From Hydractinia symbiolongicarpus (lineage: Eukaryota; Cnidaria; Hydrozoa; Anthoathecata; Hydractiniidae): a stretch of DNA of 64,000 bases. The stretch spans positions 22,945,001 to 23,009,000 of the forward strand of contig NC_079882.1 of the NCBI RefSeq assembly GCF_029227915.1. Reading direction: 5' to 3'. The notes beneath the pieces were generated by a model. It ran no database searches and was not told the DNA's origin. It saw only the letters and a program-made list of their open reading frames with translations. A program made the position numbers and the translations under genes. Every line of letters begins with the position of its first letter. The stretch's first letter is position 1. Shown piece after piece: positions 1 to 11,510 of this stretch.

Positions 1-181
1 GATCACTAAAAATTAGGTTCAGTTATAGAGAAATAACGGTTTGATAGTGAGTCTGAGATAAAATGAAATTCGCTCAATTATCTTTTTTAACCACATATAT
101 TATTCCAAATTACAAGTGTTAAAAAGTGTAATGCATGTTTTTACTGCTGAAGTATCTTCTTTCATTTTTTGAACTGTTTAG

Positions 182-1304
182 GCAACACATCCTGTCAACA
201 TTATACAGTTAACAAATTGGTCTCTTAGCAATCTGCCAAAGATTGAAGACATGAAGTTAACTGTCGAGGAACTTAAAAAGTCTCAGGAAAGATTGGATCA
301 TGGAACAATTGTGGTAACGTGCGGGTAAATTTTCTGTTCGCATAGTATTTACAACTTGTACAAATCCTTACCCTTTTTTTCAAGGCACATTTACTGAAGT
401 TAAAAATTAATACCTTACTGGGAAATACAAAAAGTAGTCTGCTTTGCATAATGCGAAACACTGTAACTCCTGTGTTACAATTATTGAGTTTGTTGTCTGT
501 TACTAATAAAAAATGTGTCGAAATCAGAGAAGGTTATTAACGACTGCATTGTATTATTCACACATATATATACATGTAATCAAAAGCACATATGCATACA
601 TTAACATGTAAGTATTTGATTTTCTTTAATTTAGTGATGGTGCTTACCGAAGTGGAACATTCATCGCTTGTATGAATGCGTTGGAACAAATAAAGGTAGA
701 AGAGGGCGTCGACGTATTTAACATCGTAAGATGTATGAGACAAAGCCGACCAGAATTTATTTTGAATAAGGTATGAGCTTTCAAAATTTTCTTTAACGTT
801 AATGTGGTTACGTAATTAAAATCTAATTTCAGACAGGTAGCGAATTCTTTACACAACCACTTCCATACTTTGGTTTACCCTCACAATCAGTAAACTACAC
901 ACATTCAAGAAGTTTTATTTTTCCATTATTTTTTTCTGTGCAGCGTGGTGAAAGTGTACCATTTTAAGCTTTTTACACACAAGAAGAAAATTTAAGGTTT
1001 TACGTCTATGATTAAGTGGAAAATTATAACTAGTGTAACTATCCTTTTATATATTTGTAATAGTTGATTACAATCAATAAACTGCACAGATTTAGAAAGC
1101 TTTATTTTTACAATAATTTTTCTGCGCAACAAGTGTAAAAGGTTACCGTTTTAAGCTTTTTATATATTCTTTTACATATTTTTTATTCACTTCATAAAAC
1201 TTCTGTTTTTTTTTTGTTTTTTTTAGCACCAGTATTGTTTCGTTTACGAAGTTGTTAATTCGTTTATGGAGAATCACTCTGCTTATGAGTATATCAACAC
1301 ATGA
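182..1304 (+). CDS. Receptor-type protein tyrosine phosphatase, C-terminal exons (D2-like domain), partial
   Basis: Three exons join in frame: 182-324, 635-770 and 1227-1304 (stop TGA), all with GT-AG borders; upstream exons lie outside the window. The product is the end of a class I tyrosine phosphatase domain. It shows the strand reading VNIIQLTNW, the P-loop VTCGDGAYRSG, the helix with LEQIK, then DVFNIVRCMRQSRPEF and a final HQYCFVYEVVNSF, which is the usual order to the end of the domain. The CX5R signature is kept, but the histidine normally before the cysteine is threonine, and the WPD loop reads NWSLSNLP with no aspartate. Those two losses, and its position at the protein's end, point to the membrane-distal, regulatory D2 domain of a receptor phosphatase rather than an active D1. 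The tail after the domain is only a few residues (AYEYINT). The family is certain; the subtype cannot be told. Confidence 0.88.
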
Positions 1305-3290
1305 CATTTTATATACAATAATTTCAATATAAATATAAGATGTAAAGCCTAATTTTAACGTTTTTGCAGCGCTGAATGGTAATTAAAGTATAACTGAATC
1401 ACATATCATAAAACAACACATATTGCAAGTTATTGGGGAACATATTTGTGGACTCTACTGTTAATTCAGCATTGAACACTTCAGTAAAGTTTGACATTCT
1501 ACAAAGCACAGAGTAACTAATACTTGCAATTTTATTTTATATTTTTAACATCACTTGTCTAAGTATTTGTTAATTACTTCCAGTTTTCAAATCATACATT
1601 GTTGACATGATTGGATGTAAATGATCTTAAAGATTTTTTACAACAGGTTGGATATATTTTTAAAATCTAAAATTAAAACAGGCGGATATTGTGAAACAAG
1701 TGGTACCGAAACAAGTGATTAAGTAGAAATTATGAAGTCCTACACATCATCATCAAATGCTAAGACTTTAGGCTAACTTGAAATTACCAAGTTAGCAAGC
1801 CTGAATACAAAAAGTTTTCCAAAACGTTGGATGTGTACATTTATTATAATTAATTTCATACTTTATGATTCAATGATTTCAGTAATTCCCTACGTTCACG
1901 GATGCACGGATGCACATTCTGTATTATGTGTTTTATTGCACCAGAGTTTATCCAACCGCGTATTGTGGCTGATGTAAAAAAGTACGACTTTATTTCCGTA
2001 AAACATATTATATCAGCTATTAAACTATTTTCACCAAAAAAAGGTTTTTAACAAAACTTTTAGATTTTAAGTCTCCTTCCTTTTTGATTAGTTTCAAATA
2101 TTTTTAACTTCTTACCACTTACGACTTCCTTGCTTGAATACTGGAATAAAATCATTTGTCAATTGAAAGCCTCAATTTTGCAAAACCACGCATTCGAGAT
2201 TTGAACATTTACAATAATTGTTTTGATTTCCAACATCACTTATAATCCAAGTTACAGGCTGATAAAAAAGTTGCAAGTACTATGATTTTATCTTTATTAT
2301 GTCATGCACTGGATAAAAAGTAGAATTGCCTTGGTATAATTTAAAAAATTAGCAATTTTGTTAAGATATTGAACAAAAACATAGTACTAGTAAAACGCTA
2401 CAATAAAGATTTTTTAAATCTTTTTATCTCTGATTATATATTTTCATAAATATCTTTATTATTGTAAGCTTAATAAATTTTAATTGATCTTATATTGGGC
2501 ATTGCGGTTATAAAATATCCTATGGGTTCTGCTGGGGTCCTGTAGATTTAATCACATTAAATAAATTGGTGTAAGCTGTGTTCATGAAAATAAGTGGGAA
2601 TAGAGATGGCATTAATTAATATAATCTTATAATTATAATATAATTTTTGAGGGCAGGCGGTTTTTGCCGTTGAGCATCACGTCATTGAGCTTTTAGAGTT
2701 ACTGTAATTAGCTTAATAAGAACAGGGTTTAATTTTTGGGCCCTATAATGCAGCACAATTGCAACGACAGAAAAAATATTATGAAAGGTTGCCAAATGTA
2801 GAAAACATATTGAAAGTCTTATCTATATATCAGTATTTTAGGAGTTATACCTAAGAAATTAAGTTGGTGGTAAATGCAACCCTCCTAGTAAATAAGGGTT
2901 ATCATAGAATGATGTCAATTGTACTATCTTATATTTGTGATACCTTGTTATTTTTTTTTGTTAATTCTTTTATATATAACTTGTTATTATTATTAAATAT
3001 TGTAATACTTTTTTCTAATTCTTTTTGTAAAAAATAGTTAAAAATCTCACGAAAATGCGCGATTTGAAAATGCGTTATTAAAAGACAAGAAAAATCAGTT
3101 AGAATATGACGGGGTTTTTGTGACCCAAAATACAAATAACAAATATACTATGGTTTGGTATGTAATATAAGAAACAATGCAAATAATATTTAGAAAGACA
3201 ACGGTTACAGTTAAAGCTGTTAAAGAATTTACCAGACTATGATTGTACGTGTGATGACATACCGCAGAATGACTAACCTCAACTTGACGT
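1305..3290. other. Intergenic, no gene seen
   Basis: AT-rich sequence downstream of the phosphatase. I see only short frames with no recognisable domain. An imperfect direct repeat of about 70 bp (cagtaaactacacacattc near 889 and caataaactgcacagattt near 1074) flanks the last phosphatase intron. Confidence 0.5.
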
Positions 3291-3301
3291 GTACGTGAAA
3301 A

Positions 3302-3574
3302 TTCCTTCAGTCGATCGACGATCGTGCACGAAAAATTGTACCATCCGTGATCGAGAATATTATAAACCGTTGTCTTTTGGTGCGAAAAAGAATAAACAGT
3401 GAGAACTTTAATGACTATTTTGTATTAATGAACCACGACCATAGCACCATAAATGCGTATTCGTTACTACGGCTTCCTGCAATTCTCACGGAATATGTAT
3501 TTAAGTTTATGACAAGTAAAATAATTAGGACCTTGCCAAAAGACATTTCAAACAATAATAAAATAACTAGTTAA
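3302..3574 (+). pseudogene. 3' end of a LINE reverse-transcriptase ORF (fragment)
   Basis: The frame running into the stop at 3572-3574 ends with the pattern NHDHSTINAYSLLRLP, then a segment ending RTLPKDI. This matches the tail of many non-LTR retrotransposon polyproteins (H-T-R-N...L-LP-RTE...F...GA...N-LP-IR). No RT core or endonuclease is found upstream, so this is a 5'-truncated copy, the common outcome of target-primed reverse transcription. A comparable tail ends the split LINE at about 59260-59390. The assignment rests on a short motif and is moderate. Confidence 0.4.
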
Positions 3575-4140
3575 AAATTATCTGGGCATTATAAGTAATT
3601 TATTTTTTCCAAACCTTTCTGCGGTCCATGATTTTGTTTTCTCTTCTTTTTTTTTGCGACATGTTCTACTCACTGTCTACGCGTTTTGACTTTTAACACA
3701 CATACACATGTATTTACTTATTTGTTCTTTGCAATTTATAACTGTTTTCGTATCCTTGTCATTTGCTTTCACTTTTCCAACAGATTCTATTGCGGTTTTA
3801 GTTTTTCTCACCCACTTAACTGACGCCTTCTATTATTTTAAATAGAAGAAATAAAATGAAAAAGTATTGGTGCATCATCTTTTAAGTAACTAGCATTAGC
3901 ATTTTAGGTACATTCTGTTATTATTCTAGAACGTTTTTTCTTTACTTCTTCTCTTCACCACACTTGGATGTCATCATGTGAAGGTCTCACCACTTACATT
4001 TACAACATGCAAACTGTAGTAAAAATATCTATGAGACAGCGTAGTTCACCTTAGCTGATCTTATTAACTAACCATAGCTATATGTTATCTTAACACTAAA
4101 CCATGCGAATAAATATTTCATAACCTAAACAAAAAACTAA
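3575..4140. other. Intergenic, no gene seen
   Basis: No supported coding frame, RNA gene or repeat with clear boundaries. Confidence 0.5.
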
Positions 4141-4556
4141 AATGGATCACTATCACTTCATTTTTATGCCTATCTTCATTCATTCAACGATCAATTTGAC
4201 TGAACATTTTCTTCATTGAACCCGCATAAGCATCAGCATGGCATATCCATGCACTATTCGGATCATAATAGTCTTTCCAGCAAGTATCAACATCAACATA
4301 ACGAATTCCAAGATAAAGTTGACCTCTTTGTCCTGGTTGCGATCCCATCAGTTTAATGCTCTTATTTTTACCGAAAATAAACGAAAATTAGAAAAAAGTA
4401 TCCGAAATACTTTGCTGTGCCTATAATGATAGTTTAAATGGCCATCAAAACCTGTTCCGGAATTATGCGTTAATCACAGAGTTCTTCAATTCCATTGCAT
4501 TTTGTTGCATATGTATTGCTTTGCGTCCCGATAAACAGAAGAGTAAAAAAATTGAA
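4141..4556 (-). pseudogene. Decayed copy of the PI-PLC X-domain-like gene
   Basis: On the minus strand this segment aligns closely with the intact gene at 12157-13176. The plus-strand stretches gcatcagcatggcatatcca (here near 4231) and the region around tgcactattcgg are almost identical to the intact gene near 12814. The copy also keeps the intact gene's 5' flank (gacgagtaatctaaa, near 4570). It lacks the part encoding the loop between the start of the domain and the central strands (a deletion near 4365-4440), has frame breaks, and lacks the C-terminal half. It is a duplicated gene fragment, not a processed copy, because the upstream non-coding flank is included. Confidence 0.8.
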
Positions 4557-4884
4557 GGGTACATTGCTGGACGAGTAATCTAAATAAGTAAAATGCTTTA
4601 GTTGTTAGCCAGCACAAAATCTGTCATACTACAGGTTTCCGTCCATCCAAACACTACTATTTCATGAGTCCTTTACAGCGTTTAACTATAAAGCATGGAG
4701 AGAGACTACTGAGTAGCTTGTGGAAATCCAAAATTTGATTTCATGGGCTATTTGAATTTACATTATGGTTATCTAATGAGTTCTTTTCACTTTTCCTTGT
4801 TCGTTAAGTAATATGCTTCTCAGGGAATTGACTGCTATTATCGATTTTCTTATTTGTTTTATTCAATTTCTATTTGCACTAGCG

Positions 4885-5181
4885 TTATGGTTGTTGTACA
4901 TTTTGTAAAATCACTTCTGAGAATGTTTTTATCTCCATTTGTTGAATTGCGTCAATTTGTGCGGAATTCATTTTCGCAGTGTCTTGTAAGAGAACATTTG
5001 GCTTGTCAAAGATGACTGGTTCCGTCCTTGGTTTTGTAGATTTTAATAATAATAACAAATCATCAATTATGTTGTTTTTAAATGTCTCTACCTTCATTTC
5101 ATTGCATAGGACGTCTGAAAGTAAACACGATTTCGAAACTCCAACTAGGTTGGTATGTAAAGCAAGAAGCTTGGATTTCAT
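4885..5181 (-). CDS. Hypothetical 98-residue ORF
   Basis: An open frame from ATG to stop with no family I recognise. It is fairly hydrophilic, with a run of leucines (DDLLLLLKS) in the middle and a glutamine-rich C-terminus, and no signal peptide or membrane segment. It has no splice context that would make it part of a larger gene. The plus strand has an overlapping shorter frame. A chance ORF is quite possible. Confidence 0.15.
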   Translation of the reverse strand: MKSKLLALHTNLVGVSKSCLLSDVLCNEMKVETFKNNIIDDLLLLLKSTKPRTEPVIFDKPNVLLQDTAKMNSAQIDAIQQMEIKTFSEVILQNVQQP

Positions 5182-5221
5182 TTACGTAGAAAACAACAAA
5201 ATAACTTTAGCCAAATTTTAA

Positions 5222-6783
5222 AGTTTTCGATAATTTGTATTTTTTCAACAAACGCTTACATGCCTAAATGTTTTTAAACTTTCATAGATTCACGTCTTTA
5301 TTAGAATGTTAAAGCCAATAATCTAAAGTTGCAAACAAAATCAAGACGAGGTAAAAAATGCTAGTTACCAATTCCTTTGGTGTTTACCTGAACGAAATAG
5401 ACTTGCATTTTGGGACAGATAGCCATAAGATTCTTGTCCAATTAGCAAGATTAAAAAGTTATAATTATTTTCTCCTATGCGAAAAACATTTCAGACACAT
5501 AACTAGGCGACATCCCGCTAAAAAAATTAAATAATTCCTTCGTAATGACTTTGTATTTCACAGTAGAACATCAAAACCGGTCAGTATCCATTTATAACAT
5601 GTCGGTTATTGCTAGTCTTTTTGTGATACATTTATTTTATAAGGATGCGGTTAATATGTATCGCAGTGAGTTACTTTTGTATAATTTCTATCGTGATTAA
5701 GGTGAAGTTTGCTACGTTCCTGTGTCGTTTTAGCACAAATATTGCAATACTGGTGTTTCCCAGCATGTAATTACGGTTTCTCCTATTATGGTCTCCATCA
5801 GTGTCTTTATAACTAATTTGACAGTATTCAAACAAACGTCATTTCAGAACGGTAGGTGAATAGATTTGATAATATTTAGTTATGATTATTACATTATTGT
5901 TCATTTTTACCAACATGATAGTAAGTTTTTCGCATCACAATTTTCTTATTGGATTAGTGTCCGTTACTCAACAAAGGCTTGTCTGACGATGCCGATGGAT
6001 CCATATCAGTTATTTCCAAACAGACAGCGTGTTAGGATAGGGGCCCAAAATAAGGGAGATTTTTCTGACACAAGATCCAAGTGTCTGTCCTAATGTTATA
6101 GCTAGTTATCTAAATACAAATGGATTGGTAAGTAAGTGGTTAGTGTTATGGTATATATTAATCATGAAATTATTTATGTTCTTAAGTCTTTTAACTCATT
6201 TCGGGGTTTTGATCAATAGCAAGACCCAGTGTGATCCGCCACAAGGAGCTATGTAACTCTTCGTAAGAAGCTGATGTAACCATAAGTTAGACCAGCAAAT
6301 ATTTTTATGTTGCATAATAGATATTTAAGTTAGATTTTTAAATTGAAAAAATAGTTAGAATTAAAAACTTTATGATATTGTGCATTACACATTCAACTCC
6401 CGGGCGTTTACTTATTTTCTTTTCGCTGGACTTTAAAAATGTTTTGTTATGAATTTGCATAGCGACAGCACATATTAAAAATTCATAATTTAATATTTTT
6501 ACGTTTTGGTGTCCCCAATCGCCACAAATAATCAAGGGGGTAAAATTCATCAAACTACCATTAAAACAACTCCTTTTTATTCTTCATTCTTGGATTTTTG
6601 ATCTTTATACTATCTCTTTGTTGAGGAAACCTTTTTTTAAAGGACATCCTATATACCAGACACCTCTCAACAATGAAACTTTTTCAGGAATGGATGAAAC
6701 GACTGTCAAACTCCTATAACAAAACCTATTCTGGCGAACTATTTATAGCGAGCACCTGTTTTATTGGACGTCATTAGCATAAC
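5222..6783. other. Intergenic, no gene seen
   Basis: AT-rich; only short frames without recognisable domains, including a 75-codon frame at 5866-6093 on the plus strand that I cannot assign. The segment ends where the hAT terminal sequence begins. Confidence 0.4.
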
Positions 6784-7146
6784 CAGGGGCGCAGCCAGAA
6801 AAAAATTTAGCTTAGTCGAAATATTGACCGCAGGGTCAACATCGGACCAAAGGTGCGATAATAACCAACTGGGGGTTTAGGCGTAGCCCTGTAAGCCAAC
6901 GCCCTTTAACGCTCTTTAAGCACTAAAACACCATAAAACTGACTCTCTGAGATACGCGATACACGTTAAGTATTCTGAACAATTGATTGAAAAAGGGGAA
7001 TAAATGAAACATAAAATACATTAAATCTTTATCAGCAAGGTTGTAATCAAGCCAGCAATAAGACAGCACAACACTATCTTAATGTTTCTTATAGATGAAA
7101 AGCTATTAAAACAATAATTAAAATCTTCGTTCTTCTTTCTTCATTT

Positions 7147-7452
7147 TCAGCACCAAAATAACGTCTTTTGCAAATTGGAGGTTATTAAAAAAATAACCAA
7201 ATCAAAATCTTCTTTCTTCATAAATATAATAAAAATTTCAAAAATATAATGAAATGGAACCATGGACAAAATGCCTTCAAACAAATCATTGAAAACCCTC
7301 ATGCCAAAAATACGTTCCACCCACCTTGCGTTACAAAAATTAAATATGGCATGGTTGGGATTATTAGTTAATTCAGAAATATTCTTACGTAAAAGTTTTA
7401 ACCTACTTTTAGAAAATCTGAAAAATATGTTAAGTTTGATTTGATTCATCAT
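7147..7452 (-). pseudogene. hAT transposase fragment (RWVER region)
   Basis: A 101-residue frame containing CNARWVERIFGMRVFNDLF. This corresponds to the conserved hAT segment usually written C-x-TRWVERH...VF...(L/F), found ahead of the catalytic core in 52-kDa-repressor-like and ZMYM/ZBED-type hAT transposases. The threonine of TRWVER is alanine and the histidine is isoleucine, and no flanking transposase domains are in frame. It is a relic. Its place relative to the dimerisation fragment at 7708-7947 is the reverse of the canonical order. Confidence 0.5.
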
Positions 7453-7707
7453 GTTTCAGAAATAATGTAAAAAGCATGAATTACAGACAACTAATGTTAG
7501 GGAGTGAGAAGAACAAGGATATGTATAAAGCTAATCTGTTTTGCTTTTAATTGTTAGCATGAAAACTATTAATTTTAACAGATACATTGCCGGCATACTC
7601 ATAACATTGACCTTAACAATTCTGTATATATTTTAAGAGAAAGTTCATTTAAGGTTCTTAAAATGACCTTTGAAAGAGACAGAGCCCTTTACTACAATGA
7701 ATAAACC

Positions 7708-7947
7708 TTAAGACATCCTCTCGCAAGTTATAATAGGAAGACTTATAGTGATCACTGAGGTGTGGAGTTTGTTGCAGTGAGTGCCTACATTATATTTTCC
7801 AATACCGTCAATAGAACCTGAAGGGTTTTGCAGATAAAACGTTTTCAGCTTTAATAGGTTTCGATTTGGAATTTCCATTGACGAAAAAGTTTCTAAGTTA
7901 AGGGATTGCTTATTACAAAGTCTCATCATTAGTGCTAGAAGTACCAC
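7708..7947 (-). pseudogene. hAT transposase fragment (C-terminal dimerisation motif)
   Basis: A 79-residue frame ending SVITISLPIITCERMS, which resembles the hAT C-terminal dimerisation motif (L-I-LTLPVTTCEAERSFS). The frame stops immediately after the motif, where further helices would be expected. It is on the same strand as the 7147-7452 fragment but lies upstream of it, whereas in an intact gene it would be downstream. This suggests internal rearrangement or two separate copies. Confidence 0.4.
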
Positions 7948-9594
7948 GTTGATTAAAACACATTTGGGCTAATGAAAGACGAACAATTTGGAGATGATAC
8001 ACATAATTTTTTTTTAATTTTACTTTGTCTTCATAACGCATGACAACCTAAATTAAAATATTAAGCAGGATGATTTAACGTAGCTTTACTCAAACTTAAA
8101 GAAACTAAGGGGACAAAATGATTAGGTTCATCAAATTGCCTAGAATATATATTGCACAATGAAATAAACTAGATACAGGCTGAAAATTTTTATTTAAAGG
8201 CGGATGAGGAAAAATATTCTGATCTAAAACCGTCTTGAATCGTAGCTGACCACAATCAGTATAAGAAATTGGAATACTTTTTTTAAATAAACTGTGAAGG
8301 GCTTATAACAATAGCTTCATTCTGTAGCTACAAGATCTGCTGCCCTAATCCAATAGAGAGGAATGGCTAGCTAAACTGAAAACTTGCAAGTGCCTTATAC
8401 ACAGGAAAACAAATCTGATTTTTGACATACAGATACAAAAATTGGATGGTTCGAGTAAAGGGAATTTAAGTAAAACTCTATACAAGTCACAAGTTAAAGC
8501 TAAATACGATTCCACGTTTGACAACAACATCATGCTTGTTTCACTTCACCTTCACAGATTTGCTGGCCATGTTTACATTTTTGACTTTCTTGCGTATTTT
8601 TATAAGCCATATATGGAGCGAATTTATAACCTATCTGCGAAACTTACTAGCCAATAGGATGCGTCCAAAATTACCATAAATGGAAAACACATGACCGTAC
8701 ACCGGCATAATTTTCGCAGGCAATCTGCGAAATACGCTATCTGAGAAACAAAGTAGATATTCAACACTTCCAGCCAGCAAAACAAAGTAGATGCTGTTAA
8801 ATCCTGCGGAAACGACGCGCGAAGCGCTGAAGCCCGTGGTGTGACCCAGGGGGAGAAGATTTGTACAAATGCACAACCCGTGCGCCCGTCGTGTGTTGGG
8901 CAGAGGTGATAGAAAAAACGACGTGTTGGATGAAAAAAGTAGGTCAGTCGATCGCAGAGACCGACTGACACTGGCTACGCCCCTGATAACCTATTAGAGC
9001 TGACCTCTCACAGATAAGTACAACAATGCGTTTAACAAAAAATTCCTTCTAAGACATGTTTTACTCTATATTTAGGCTAGGCTGCTCCATTTTGTTACAT
9101 GCTAAGGTCCGTCAAGAATTCTATCAAACTCGTCATTCGTCTTTTATAGAAATGTTATTACAAATGCTTATTGATCGTGGAAAGATGTACAAACGATAGC
9201 CGACAAGCTTTGACATTAAGGTATAGCTGAAGCAAGCGTTGTGTAGTTGATCTTCGCTATTTTAATTTTATTTTAATTTACATTAGTTACAGTTATTTTA
9301 TTTTAACAATATTTCTTTCTTTTTTGTTGAAAAGTAAACATCAAATGCATCATTTGTTGAAATAGAACGATGTTCCTTACAAGTTTATTCTATGCGGTCT
9401 TTCGAACGGTGTTTTCATTGTAAAATGTATCCTTTTCTTGGACAAATTTAATTCGAATTTTTGGCTACCTCTGTATAAAAAATTCTGAAATATCAAAACC
9501 TTTATTTGTACGCCAATTATTGCGAATGTAGTTAGTTGTTTGTTTCTTGTGAATTTATCTTTAAAACGAAAAGAAATGATGACATTCATTTCGA

Positions 9595-9935
9595 ACGAGA
9601 TTATACTTGTCTTACAGAGACCAAATAAAGACGTCTTTGAGACGTTTATTCCCAACGAGATTTTACTGGTCTTACAGAGACCAAATAAAGACGTCTTTGA
9701 GACGTTTCTTTCGAACGAGATTTTACTGGTCTTACAGAGACCAAATAAAGACGTCTTTGAGACGTTTCTTTAAAACGAGATATAACTGGTCTAACGGAGA
9801 CCAAATAAAAACGACTTTAAGACGTTTCTTTAAAACGAGATATAACTGGTCTAACGGAGACCAAATAAAAACGTCTTTAAGACGTTTCTTTTGAACGAGA
9901 TTTTACTCGTATTATAAACACGTCTTTAAGACGTC
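9595..9935 (+). repeat. 60-bp tandem repeat, five full units plus one partial
   Basis: Units of exactly 60 bp start at 9595, 9655, 9715, 9775 and 9835, with a partial sixth from 9895. Each contains two small inverted repeats, GGTCT-n5-AGACC and an AAAGACGTCTTT-GAGACGTTT block. Because 60 is a multiple of three, the array reads open in two plus-strand frames as a 20-residue repeat. That is a by-product of periodicity, not evidence for a protein. The last two full units share changes (aacgg, taaaacg), so they duplicated most recently. Confidence 0.92.
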
Positions 9936-10017
9936 TTTTTCTGGTCGAGAGACGTCCGAACGAGCTAGAGACGAGAAAAGACGTCTTTAAGACGTCTTTG
10001 TGTTTACTGGGTACCTT
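9936..10017. repeat. GACGTC-rich inverted repeats next to the tandem array
   Basis: Directly after the array, the palindrome AAGACGTCTTTAAGACGTCTT-like sequence occurs twice, around 9918-9939 and 9977-9998, with GAGACGTCC between them. This extends the hairpin content of the array without the 60-bp period. Confidence 0.6.
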
Positions 10018-10021
10018 AAGA

Positions 10022-10047
10022 GTATTAGTTTTCGCGAAAACTAATAC
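10022..10047. repeat. Perfect 26-bp palindrome
   Basis: Two 13-nt arms, GTATTAGTTTTCG and its exact reverse complement, with no spacer. It sits at the edge of the tandem repeat region and may be a transposon terminus or recombination scar. Confidence 0.9.
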
Positions 10048-10198
10048 ACACTTTTACAATTCCCGCTGTTTAAAGTTTCGTTTGTTTTAAATTGGGTGCA
10101 TGTAAGGTGCGCACGAAAAAATTGAGCTGTTTTGTTATTAGCGGCCACTTTTCTTGGTTGTGGACTGTTTATGTTTCATTTTTGATCTGATCAAAGAG

Positions 10199-11510
10199 AT
10201 GGCAACTTCTATTTTTTGCGCCGTAAAGGACTGTAAAAATGGTTCCAGAAAGCTTGAAAATTGGAAATTAATTAATTGTATGATCCACGATGGCATTATT
10301 CATAAAAATTGTTCTTGTGATCCTCCATTTTTAAATTATACCCATTTCCCACTGTAAAGAAAGATCCTGTTCGCCGTGATAAATAGATTAGACTTATTAA
10401 TCGTGTGGATGCTAAGGGTAAACCCTGGACTCCCAATGTGCATAGCAGAGTTTGTTCTGAACATTTTGTAGATGACGAACCCTCCTTAAAAAACCCTTTG
10501 CCCACACAAAATCTTGGATATAATGCTTCTTCAAGAATTAAAAATTGTCTGCTCATTCGTCGAGAAGAAGTATTACATATTCTTCAGAGGATTCATTTAC
10601 AGACAAATCTAGTTTATCTTCAATATATATTATCGATCTTCTTGCTTCTTATCATGAATAATTTTTTACTCAATAATATAACAAACAAGCTAAAGAAAAC
10701 AAAATATGTTATATCACAGAAAAAGCCAGGTGCTACTCCATTTTATAAAACTTTCCTCACTCAAAATTATGTAAAATGTTTTAGCAATGTCAAGTCAATT
10801 GAAGTATTTAATATCCTTCCTGATTTTATATGTCCATATGTTTAGAAAAGATTTTGCTCTGATCCAGTGAAAAGAAAGTTTAACGGTACACCTAAAAAAT
10901 TTGGCAGACAACGGAAGTTGCATTCCAAAGATTTTTATTGATGTTGTTAAAGTTTCGTCTTGGCCTACTTAATAAAGATATAGCTCACCGATTTATTATA
11001 TCTCTTAGATTGGTGTCAAAAATGTTTCATTCTTGGTTACGAGCAAATGCTGAGGTCTTAAAATCCTTGGTTTATGTTCCTGACCCTGGTACAACTTATG
11101 TAGTTAGACCTTGTTGCTTTCACAGATTTCAAAAATTGATGGCTATAATTGACTGCACAGAAATTTTCTTGAAACTCCTAAAGATTTGAAGCTACAAAGT
11201 GCTACATGGGGTGAATATAAGCATCACAACACTTTGATATTTTAAGTTTGTAAATCACCAAATTCAAGCATTATTTTCGTCTCAAAAGCTTACACTGGAA
11301 GGATTTCAGACCAGGCATTGACTCTTGATTGTGGATTTTTAGACATTTTACCAAAATATTCAAGTATTATGGCAGACAAAAGTTTTAACAATTTTGAATG
11401 AATGTACAGCAAGGTCCATTTACTTTATTGATCCACCTGATAGAAGAGGTGCATCACGAATGACACCTAGTGAGGCACAACAGACAAGTAATATCGCAAA
11501 AGCTTTTTAA
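10199..11510 (+). pseudogene. Decayed THAP-domain DDE (DDE_4, Harbinger/ISL2EU-like) transposase
   Basis: The start ATSIFCAVKDC is the first half of a THAP C2CH zinc finger (C-x4-C). The second half (VHSRVCSEHFVDDEPS) is in another frame near 10435-10490. Downstream come a helix-turn-helix region (KFGRQRKLHS, then LLKFRLGLLNKDIAHRF in a shifted frame, 10890-11000), the first catalytic segment MAIIDCTEIFLE (near 11140), SKAYTGRISD (11285-11315), MADKSF (near 11370), and a final SRMTPSEAQQTSNIAKAF ending at a stop at 11508-11510. At least four frameshifts and stops separate these blocks. The order matches the intact transposase at 16531-18054. No partner gene or terminal repeats were identified here. 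Confidence 0.75.

Larger units (their letters stand above)
6784..8985. mobile_element. Degenerate hAT-superfamily DNA transposon
   Basis: The ends carry inverted repeats CAGGGGCGCAGCCAG (from 6784) and, read inwards from 8985, CAGGGGCGTAGCCAG, a typical hAT terminus. The interior has two transposase fragments on the minus strand. A GC-richer segment at about 8790-8970 next to the right end would be the 5' untranslated region of the minus-strand gene. The 8-bp flanks (agcataac on the left, ataaccta on the right) do not match, so the two ends may come from different insertions, or the target duplication has decayed. The interior lacks most of a hAT gene. Confidence 0.6.

Noticed and set aside
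5866-6093. 75-codon plus-strand ORF
   Set aside because: No recognisable domain, no splice context and AT-rich composition; most likely chance.
8624-8971. 115-codon minus-strand ORF near the hAT right end
   Set aside because: Lies in the GC-richer terminal region of the transposon, matches no transposase domain, and is probably untranslated leader.
6784-8985. 8-bp target duplication for the hAT element
   Set aside because: The flanks agcataac and ataaccta do not match.
9540-9894. Overlapping ORFs with a 20-residue repeat
   Set aside because: Explained by the 60-bp tandem DNA repeat, whose length is a multiple of three; no independent coding evidence.
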